This document shows positions 58,117 through 64,000 of a stretch of DNA of 64,000 bases, piece by piece; positions within the stretch are counted from its first letter, which is position 1; every line of letters starts with the position of its first letter. This DNA comes from Clostridia bacterium (GTDB taxonomy: Bacteria > Bacillota > Clostridia > Lachnospirales > Bianqueaceae), in NCBI GenBank assembly GCA_900764045.1, contig CAAFMN010000099.1, forward strand, positions 62,001 through 126,000, given 5' to 3'. The position numbers and the translations under genes are program-made. The notes below the pieces were generated by a model that did no database searches, had not been told where the DNA came from, and saw only the letters and a program-made list of their open reading frames with translations.

Positions 58117-59727
58117 ATAGTAATGGCGCAGGATCTGTTCATAATCCTGCCCCTGAGCGGCGAGTCTTGCCGCGCCTACCTGGCTCATTCCCACACCGTG
58201 GCCATAGCCGCCTCCATAAAATGTGACCGATATCAGAGTGCCATCTTCCCCCATCTGGTGATCCGCATACCAGAACGCGCTGGGAAGGGCACTCATTTTA
58301 TTTTCCGTGCTGCCGTTGGCTTTGACGAGCGTACTGCCTGTTGGGGCCAACAAACGGCGGATATTGTATTCTCCCGTTACTTTTAAGGTTTTCATGCTTC
58401 CCTGAAGCAAAACGGACCGAATCAGTCCGGACGAAGCCCGATCATATACATAGACTGCCTGCAAATTTCCGATCCCCGCCCCGTCATCTTCGACAAATTC
58501 CGTCCCGGCCTCATTTAGCTGAGTTACATAGGCACTACCAAGTCCCGCCAATACGACGGAGATCTGCTCCTCCAACTCGGCTGCCGGAATCGTTACATTC
58601 CATCGAAACCACGCCGCGTCGGCTTCCAACGCTTCGATACCATCATCCGCGATAAACCGGCGGAAGTTCTCCTCCACGCTCAGATCCCCGTACTCCGGCG
58701 CTGTATATTCCCGGCCGCCCGTTAAACAAGCCGGTCCAGCGATTCCGGTTCCTACAAGCCACGCGTCCGCGTAATCCGCACGCATTCCGCAAGAGGTTGA
58801 AAAATAATTGGCTGAGATAATCTCTCCGTTTTCCTCCAGCACGACCCCTCTTGTCCCCTCGACAGCCTGTACCGCCAGCTCCGTTTCCGGCCAATCATTA
58901 TAAGTCTGACTGGAGACAGAATCATCCAGATCCGCTCCGTACTGTGCATAGAGGCCTTGTCCGCAGCGCCTGAGCGCGTAGCTTCTGGCGCAGACCGCCT
59001 GTGCCTTCAGTGCTTCCAAGCCGAAGGATTCCGGCATCTCCGAAGTAATGACCGAATAGAGATATTGTTCCAGATAGACCTCGTTGATGATCTGATATCC
59101 GCCCTCACACCGGGTGATCTCCATGCTTCCACGATAGACTGGCGCCTCTCCCAGCACGTTCGTCATGGACAGGATTGTAAAACACGCTTCTTGTCCTGTA
59201 CTGCCGAGCCGAATGGTATCCGAAGCGTAATTCCAGACTCCGCCTTCCAACACTACCTTCTCGCCGCTGGTCAGCGCCTGAATCTGCGTCCCTTCCTCTA
59301 GCCATGCGTTTTCCCCGCACTGGATCTCCAATCTTCTATGGATGTATCCCCCTTCCGGCGCTGACAGGAGCACCCGCACCTTTTGTGCTGCCGCGAGGCC
59401 CTCTCCCACTGCCGCCATTTCCCCCTGGGAGCTTTCTTCCGGAACCAAAGCCAAACTTTCCTCCAACGGCGGTTGGCCGGAAACCTGTGTTTTTTTCTCC
59501 GAAGAAAAGGCCAGATACAGGATGCCCGAACAGATCAGCACGAGCGCGGCGAGAATATAATATTGCCTCCACTGCCTATGCATCCTCCCGGAGCGGCGCA
59601 GCCTATGATATTCTTCCAGCGTATAGCGCGGCCCCCTCCATCGGTTTTCCATCTCTATGGAAGGCATCTTCTCTTCCGGCTGCACCGGACTCTTTTGCCC
59701 CGTGTCGATCTCACGAAATACTCGCAT
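58087..59727 (-). CDS. SpoIID/LytB domain protein, membrane-anchored
   Basis: A 546-residue protein. An N-terminal cytoplasmic part of about 55 residues is followed by one membrane helix (QYYILAALVLICSGILYLAF) and a large outside region. The SpoIID domain (about 215-540) shows YRGSMEITRCEGGYQIINE, YLYSVITSEMPESFGLEALKAQAVCARSYA (seen as VITSEMPESFGLEALKAQA), SANYFSTSCG and the end GYGHGVGMSQVGAARLAAQG. SpoIID-type enzymes cut denuded glycan strands in spore engulfment or division. The ATG at 59727 is chosen for AAGGAG upstream. Expression context (sporulation or vegetative) is unknown. Confidence 0.88.
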   Translation of the reverse strand: MRVFREIDTGQKSPVQPEEKMPSIEMENRWRGPRYTLEEYHRLRRSGRMHRQWRQYYILAALVLICSGILYLAFSSEKKTQVSGQPPLEESLALVPEESSQGEMAAVGEGLAAAQKVRVLLSAPEGGYIHRRLEIQCGENAWLEEGTQIQALTSGEKVVLEGGVWNYASDTIRLGSTGQEACFTILSMTNVLGEAPVYRGSMEITRCEGGYQIINEVYLEQYLYSVITSEMPESFGLEALKAQAVCARSYALRRCGQGLYAQYGADLDDSVSSQTYNDWPETELAVQAVEGTRGVVLEENGEIISANYFSTSCGMRADYADAWLVGTGIAGPACLTGGREYTAPEYGDLSVEENFRRFIADDGIEALEADAAWFRWNVTIPAAELEEQISVVLAGLGSAYVTQLNEAGTEFVEDDGAGIGNLQAVYVYDRASSGLIRSVLLQGSMKTLKVTGEYNIRRLLAPTGSTLVKANGSTENKMSALPSAFWYADHQMGEDGTLISVTFYGGGYGHGVGMSQVGAARLAAQGQDYEQILRHYYSGVTLGRIG

Positions 59728-59786
59728 ACTCTCACTCCTTCTTTTCGGATACAGCAATATATGAAGGAGTTGTCCGGGATATTCCA

Positions 59787-59815
59787 TTGAAAAAAAGGCT
59801 TGCGGAATATGATAT
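59787..59815 (+). promoter_or_regulatory. possible promoter of the Mn riboswitch transcript
   Basis: TTGAAA (59787-59792) and TGATAT (59810-59815) with a 17-bp gap, 12 bp before the riboswitch. Other -10 registers are possible in this AT-rich stretch. Confidence 0.4.
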
Positions 59816-59826
59816 TATCCCATGAA

Positions 59827-59910
59827 ATGAGGGAGTAGTTGGCGCTTGAAAGCGCGGTATGTCAACATACTGTCTGTTTTGCCTGGCATATCTTAATTAA
59901 TGAGACTCAT
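59827..59910 (+). promoter_or_regulatory. yybP-ykoY (manganese) riboswitch
   Basis: The 84-nt segment is closed by ATGAG (59827-59831) and CTCAT (59906-59910). It contains the class hallmarks GGGAGTAG near the 5' side, a GGCGCTTGAAAGCGC-type arm, CAACATACT, TGCCTGGCA and AATGAGACT at the 3' side. These riboswitches sense Mn2+ and control Mn or divalent-cation exporters. The following gene is a truncated CaCA antiporter, so the switch now has no intact target. No clear terminator is seen between it and the AGGAGG at 59941. Confidence 0.85.
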
Positions 59911-59950
59911 GTACAATCTGTCATTTGACAAACCACTTTCAGGAGGAAAC

Positions 59951-60172
59951 ATGATGGAAAACTATTGGATGTATCTGCTGTTCGTACTTGGTGTTGTGCT
60001 CATCGTAAAGGGCGGCGCTGTCTGGATTGCCGAAGTCACCAGGATCCCTCAGTTCATCATCGGCGCGACCATTGCCGCGCTGGAGGGACACAGCATCCTG
60101 ATTTACATCAGCGGGGCAATCAGGCGCAGTACCCTTCCCGTCAGCCTCTCGTACCACGGGAGATTCTTATAG
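59951..60172 (+). pseudogene. truncated CaCA-family (YrbG-like) cation antiporter
   Basis: AGGAGG and ATG at 59951-59956 open a frame starting MMENYWMYLLFVLGVVLIVK, then WIAEVTRIPQFIIGATI. This is the first helix and the start of the alpha-1 repeat of Ca2+/cation antiporters. The expected GTSxPE motif never appears: after GATIAALEGHS the frame enters the antisense of the cls 3' end and stops at 60172. About 45-50 of roughly 320 residues remain. The AALEGHS piece may itself lie past a small internal deletion. Loss probably came from a deletion joining it to cls. It stands directly behind a Mn riboswitch. Confidence 0.75.
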
Positions 60173-61644
60173 TCTTCCACCGTCATCCTCTGCGACTGGG
60201 CCCGAGTCCTCTGAAAATCCCGTTCTACATCTTCTACGGCCGGATTGTTAAAAAACAGCGTCGCGCATTCAAAATGCAGATACAGGCTGCGGTAATCCAT
60301 ATTGATCGAACCGACCACCGCCTTTTCATCGTCGGACACATAAGATTTGGCATGGATAAAGCCCGGTGTATACTCATAGATATGAACTCCCGCACTGAGA
60401 AGTTCTTCATAATAAGTACGCGCCACCTGAAACGCGTACCATTTATCCGGAATATGGGGCAGGATCAGCTCCACCTCCACGCCGCGCTTGGCCGCGTATG
60501 TGAGCGCCTGAACCATCTCATAGCCAATAATCAGATAGGGCGTCATGATGTGGACGTACTTCTTGGCAGTATACAGCATATCCAAATAGACATGCTCGCC
60601 CACATTCTCATCATCGAACGGACTGTCCGCATACGGAACGACGTACCCCGCCGCCTTGCGGCACAGGATATGGGGTGTCAGATATGGGCGATAGCTCTCC
60701 GGCTGTTCTTCTCCGATATTCCACATCTGTAAGAACATCATCGTAAAATTCTGCACAGCGTCTCCCTGAATCATGACGCCGGTATCCTTCCAATGTCCGA
60801 AACGAAGCTTCTGGTTGATGTACTCATCCGCCAGATTGATTCCTCCGGTAAATGCCGTGATCCCATCCACGACCACCACCTTGCGGTGATCCCGGTTGTT
60901 CTGACTGGTGGACATCAGCGGCCGCACCGGCGCGAACATTTTGCATTGAATCCCCATCGCCTGCAGCTGCCTGGGATATTTGTACGGCAGACGCAGCAGC
61001 GAACACATACCGTCATACATGAAGCGTACTTCCACACCTTCCTGTGCCTTTTGGCGCAGGATCTCCAGGATGCTGTCCCACATGCCGCCCTGATCTACGA
61101 TAAAGTACTCCATGAAGATATAACGTTCTGCCTGGCGCAGCTGTTTTTTGAGTTCTTCATAATAGCTCTCGCCGCTTGGAAAATACTGTACAGATGTATT
61201 CTGATAACTGGGATATCCTCCCTTTTCGCCCAAATAATACGCAAGCTGCGCCATCTGCGGATTCTCGCTCCTGAGGTTCTCCATAACCGCCTGACTCTGC
61301 ATCAGATAGGGCTTGGTCTCCTCCTGAAGCAGCGTCAACTTCTTCTGAATCTTGCGTGTTCCGGGCTGGGCCTGGATAAAAAGGTAGAACAGGCCGCCAA
61401 AAACAGGAAGGGATGCCAGCGGCAGGATCCACGCCATGGTAAAAGCCGGCTGCGTTCCGCGGTTGATCACGAACACCAGTAGGATAAAGCTGAGCGCCAG
61501 TGTCAGATATCCTGCCAGCTCCCCTACGGTTTTTATCAGCATGAACAACAGCACGATCTGCAGGATCAACAGCAGAGCGATCACTACTGTACGCCCGAAT
61601 ATCATTTGAAACGCCGTCTTTTTCACTTTGGAATCCTGTTTCAT
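60103..61644 (-). CDS. cls: cardiolipin synthase
   Basis: A 513-residue phospholipase D-type enzyme condensing phosphatidylglycerol to cardiolipin. Two N-terminal membrane helices (about 12-55) and a third hydrophobic stretch precede two HKD motifs: HRKVVVVDGITAFTGGINLADEY near 225 (HRKVVVVDG) and HAKSYVSDDEKAVVGSINMD near 425. The C-terminus LTGRVLRLIAPLM is the normal family end, so this gene is intact even though its 3' edge abuts the truncated antiporter. RBS GGGAG before ATG 61644. Confidence 0.94.
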   Translation of the reverse strand: MKQDSKVKKTAFQMIFGRTVVIALLLILQIVLLFMLIKTVGELAGYLTLALSFILLVFVINRGTQPAFTMAWILPLASLPVFGGLFYLFIQAQPGTRKIQKKLTLLQEETKPYLMQSQAVMENLRSENPQMAQLAYYLGEKGGYPSYQNTSVQYFPSGESYYEELKKQLRQAERYIFMEYFIVDQGGMWDSILEILRQKAQEGVEVRFMYDGMCSLLRLPYKYPRQLQAMGIQCKMFAPVRPLMSTSQNNRDHRKVVVVDGITAFTGGINLADEYINQKLRFGHWKDTGVMIQGDAVQNFTMMFLQMWNIGEEQPESYRPYLTPHILCRKAAGYVVPYADSPFDDENVGEHVYLDMLYTAKKYVHIMTPYLIIGYEMVQALTYAAKRGVEVELILPHIPDKWYAFQVARTYYEELLSAGVHIYEYTPGFIHAKSYVSDDEKAVVGSINMDYRSLYLHFECATLFFNNPAVEDVERDFQRTRAQSQRMTVEDYKNLPWYERLTGRVLRLIAPLM

Positions 61645-61668
61645 TTCCTGCTCCCTTCTGAATGAAAT

Positions 61669-61697
61669 AAAAAGCAGGGCGGCTATCGTGCCGCCCC
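61669..61697 (-). terminator. terminator after metQ
   Basis: GGGCGGC (61677-61683) and GCCGCCC (61690-61696); on the minus strand the stem is followed by TGCTTTTT. It separates metNIQ from cls. Confidence 0.85.
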
Positions 61698-61713
61698 CTT
61701 TTTTTACTTTTCC

Positions 61714-62544
61714 TTAGAATGTCGGCACAACCGCGCCGCTATAAGTATCTTCCATGAACTTCTTGGCAGTCTCGCTGGTCAGCGCCTTTACAAGCGCCTG
61801 AATGGCCGGGTTGTTCTCGTTGCCTTCCTTAACAGCCAGCACATTTACATAGAGCGTAGCAGCCTCAGAATCTGCCGCTTCCACTGCCAGAGCATCTGTC
61901 GATGCCTTCAGGCCATTCTGCATCGCGTAGTTGCCGTTGATAACAGCCATATCTACGTCCTCCAGAGAACGCGGCAACAGCTCTGCCGCAATCTCCTGGA
62001 TGTCCAGGTTCTTAGGATTCTCAACAATATCCAGTTTGGTCGCCTCGATGCCCACACCCTTCTTCAGCGTGATCAGGCCCTGTGCCTGCAGAAGCAGAAG
62101 CGCGCGCGCTTCGTTGGTTCCATCATTCGGAATGGCGATCTGAGCGCCGTCCGCCAGATCTTCCAGCGTCTTGGTCTTACCCGGATACAGACCAAACGGC
62201 TCATAATGAATCTCTGCTACCGAAACCAGATGGGTGCCGTTCTTCTCATTGAAGTCATTCATGTAGGTGATGTGCTGGAAGTAGTTCGCGTCTACCTCTC
62301 CGCTCTCTACCGCATTGTTCGGAAGAACATAGTCGTTAAAGGTTACAACCTGCAGATCGTATCCCTGCTCTGCCATCAGGCCCTTAATGGCCTCCAGAAT
62401 CTCCGCATGGGGAGTCGGACTGGCTCCTACCTTAATGACCGTCAAATCGGCGGACTCATCCTTCTTGCCGCTATCGCCGGAACATCCTACGAACGCAGTC
62501 AATCCCAGCAGCAGCGCCAACACCAACGCAACATACTTTTTCAT
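61714..62544 (-). CDS. metQ: methionine ABC transporter substrate-binding lipoprotein
   Basis: A 276-residue NlpA/MetQ lipoprotein. The signal MKKYVALVLALLLGLTAFVGC places the lipid Cys at 21. The mature protein has IKVGASPTPHAEILEAIKGLM, VDANYFQHITYMNDF, PNDGTNEARALLLLQ and the C-terminal KKFMEDTYSGAVVPTF, all standard. It binds methionine (D- or L-) outside and delivers it to MetI. I chose the ATG at 62544 with AGAGGAGA upstream. Order metN-metI-metQ on one strand. Confidence 0.95.
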   Translation of the reverse strand: MKKYVALVLALLLGLTAFVGCSGDSGKKDESADLTVIKVGASPTPHAEILEAIKGLMAEQGYDLQVVTFNDYVLPNNAVESGEVDANYFQHITYMNDFNEKNGTHLVSVAEIHYEPFGLYPGKTKTLEDLADGAQIAIPNDGTNEARALLLLQAQGLITLKKGVGIEATKLDIVENPKNLDIQEIAAELLPRSLEDVDMAVINGNYAMQNGLKASTDALAVEAADSEAATLYVNVLAVKEGNENNPAIQALVKALTSETAKKFMEDTYSGAVVPTF

Positions 62545-62566
62545 TCTCTTTTCTCCTCTTTCTTTT

Positions 62567-63226
62567 TTATATTCTCTTATCGGTGCGGCGGGCAATCAGC
62601 ATGCCCACCTCCTGAAAGATCTGAACAATAACGACCAGCAGCAGCACCGTCACCCACATCGTATCGGCCTGATACCGATAATAGCCGTAATTGGTGGCGA
62701 TCGCACCCAGGCCTCCCCCGCCTACAAATCCTGCCATAGCGGAATATCCCAGAATGGTCGTGATGGCAATGGCGCTGCCTACCAGCAGCGAAGGCTTGGC
62801 CTCCGGGATCAGTACGCGGCAGATAATCTGCAGCGGTGAGGCTCCCATGGACTGTGCCGCCTCAATCACTCCCCGGTCCACCTCTTTAATGGAGGACTCC
62901 ACCATACGCGCCACAAACGGTGTCGCCGCGATCACCAGGGGCACGATCGTTGCCGTAGAACCGATGATGGTTCCCACAATGGCCCGTGTCAGCGGAATCA
63001 CCGCGACCAGCAGAATCAGAAACGGAATGGAACGAAATACATTGATCAGGATACCCAGGATCCGGTTCAGCCATGGCATCGGCCGAATCCCCTCTTTATC
63101 CGTTACACACAGAATCACTCCCAAAGGAAGTCCGAAGAGATAGGCCAGAATCGTAGACACCAGCGTCATATACAATGACTCACAGATTCCCGTCCAGAAC
63201 AGACTCAGCATTTCCGGCGTAAACAT
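62567..63226 (-). CDS. metI: methionine ABC transporter permease
   Basis: A 219-residue permease with five or six membrane helices. The start MLSLFWTGICESLYMTLVST and the ATPase-coupling EAA loop (REVDRGVIEAAQSMGASPLQIICRV in part: VIEAAQSMGASPLQI) match MetI. The ATG at 63226 has AAGGAGGAG 6 bp upstream and lies inside the end of metN, a 47-bp overlap. Confidence 0.94.
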   Translation of the reverse strand: MFTPEMLSLFWTGICESLYMTLVSTILAYLFGLPLGVILCVTDKEGIRPMPWLNRILGILINVFRSIPFLILLVAVIPLTRAIVGTIIGSTATIVPLVIAATPFVARMVESSIKEVDRGVIEAAQSMGASPLQIICRVLIPEAKPSLLVGSAIAITTILGYSAMAGFVGGGGLGAIATNYGYYRYQADTMWVTVLLLVVIVQIFQEVGMLIARRTDKRI

Positions 63227-64000
63227 CCAAGTTCTCCTCCTTATATGTAATCTTACGCTCCGTCAGATAATCCAGCATCCGCTGCGCGGACGCCTCATCC
63301 TCCGGAAGCTGCAGAACCATCTGTCCAAAGGCCTTGCCGTCGATATCCTTGGTATCCGCGAACAGGATATTGACCGCCGCCTGACACTGGAGCGTCATAT
63401 TGGAGATGATGGGCTCAAATGAAGAATTGCCGTCAAAAACGATCCGAAGGCATCGCTTGCCCTGAATCTTCTCTACGCTGCGTCCCTGCGGAAGGATGAG
63501 CTGACGCGCGATCTGGGACTTCGGATGCCGGAATACCCCCTGCACCTCTCCCATTTCTACAATATGGCTATGATCGATGACCGCGACCCGGTGACAGATC
63601 TGCTCGATGACCTTCATCTCATGCGTAATCACAACGATCGTTACGCCCATCGTCTGATTGATCTCCTTGAGGAGCGTCAGAATCGAGCGTGTCGTATTCG
63701 GATCCAATGCACTTGTCGCCTCATCGCACAAGAGCACCTTGGGGTCCAGCGCCAAGGCTCTCGCAATGGCAACCCTCTGCTTCTGTCCGCCGGAGAGCTG
63801 CGCCGGATAGGCCTGCGCCTTTTCCTTGAGGCCGACGATCTCCAACAGCTCCATGGCCCGGCTGCGCGCCTCCTGTGAGGATTTGCCCGCGATCTCCATA
63901 GGAAAACATACATTGCGCAGGACGCTGCGCTGCGACAGCAGATTATAACTCTGGAAGATCATACTGATACTCTGGCGCATTCGGCGAAGCTCTGCAGGCT
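63180..64000 (-). CDS. metN: methionine ABC transporter ATP-binding protein, C-terminal part
   Basis: The gene runs off the right edge. In-frame codons upstream of the first internal Met read PAELRRMRQSISMIFQ, so the Walker A part lies beyond position 64000. Present are the Q-loop region MIFQSYNLLSQRSVLRNV, signature LSGGQKQR, Walker B VLLCDEATSALDP, the switch VITHEM and the C-terminal ACT-like NIL domain (about the last 80 residues), which senses intracellular methionine in MetN. Start not visible. Any S-box or T-box control of the operon would be outside the window. Confidence 0.94.
   Translation of the reverse strand, partial: PAELRRMRQSISMIFQSYNLLSQRSVLRNVCFPMEIAGKSSQEARSRAMELLEIVGLKEKAQAYPAQLSGGQKQRVAIARALALDPKVLLCDEATSALDPNTTRSILTLLKEINQTMGVTIVVITHEMKVIEQICHRVAVIDHSHIVEMGEVQGVFRHPKSQIARQLILPQGRSVEKIQGKRCLRIVFDGNSSFEPIISNMTLQCQAAVNILFADTKDIDGKAFGQMVLQLPEDEASAQRMLDYLTERKITYKEENLDVYAGNAESVLDGNL

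Overview
The window reads as one chromosomal segment of a Bacillota bacterium, most likely class Clostridia and gut-associated. The signs are RecU, a PolI with a degenerate proofreading site, a tryptophan T-box leader, RqcH, SpoIID-like cell-wall proteins, anaerobic NrdD/NrdG, an acetyl-type MetA paired with MetY, DUF4358/DUF4367-type proteins and strong AAGGAGG ribosome sites. I cannot name the species.

Layout. 1-6.9 kb (minus): partial recU, a PFL/ACT pair, an oligopeptide-type binding lipoprotein, coaE and polA. 7.0-7.6 kb (plus): tRNA-Leu(CAA) and a one-domain S1 protein. 7.67-9.14 kb: a 73-bp palindromic repeat array beside a nuclease-like gene. 9.2-14.2 kb (minus): a two-component system with an FtsX/MacB-type ABC transporter. 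14.3-16.2 kb (plus): an orphan HicB-like protein and a PII-like protein overlapping a cation/proton antiporter. 16.3-23.0 kb: the complete trpEGDCFBA operon behind a T-box. 23.1-26.2 kb: a Fic protein with two operator-like dyads, then metY divergent from an Rrf2 regulator. 26.3-39.8 kb (minus): ZIP transporter, enolase, RqcH, a C26 amidase, a glycoside hydrolase, a lipoprotein, an MBL hydrolase, SbcCD and a MATE exporter. 39.9-50.5 kb: a KDPG aldolase-VOC fusion, a peptidoglycan-binding protein, a heterodimeric ABC exporter, DAHP synthase and nrdDG. 50.5-51.66 kb: the second repeat array and nuclease-like gene. 51.7-64 kb: a broken pnuC, two envelope proteins, a pectinesterase-like protein, metA, YihY, a SpoIID protein, a Mn riboswitch before a truncated antiporter, cardiolipin synthase and metQIN.

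Metabolically, DAHP synthase and the trp operon cover the entry to, and the terminal branch of, tryptophan synthesis. MetA (acetyl type), MetY and MetNIQ cover methionine synthesis and uptake.

The most unusual content is the duplicated nuclease/repeat module. Each of its two copies has its own conserved promoter, a divergent PD-(D/E)XK-like gene, and downstream a head-to-tail array (9 and 5 units, about 73 bp each) whose units form nested hairpins. The repeats are not CRISPR-like because the intervening segments are conserved. I know of no described system with this architecture. The nearest analogy is a repeat family maintained with its own nuclease, as in REP/RAYT, but with a different enzyme fold.
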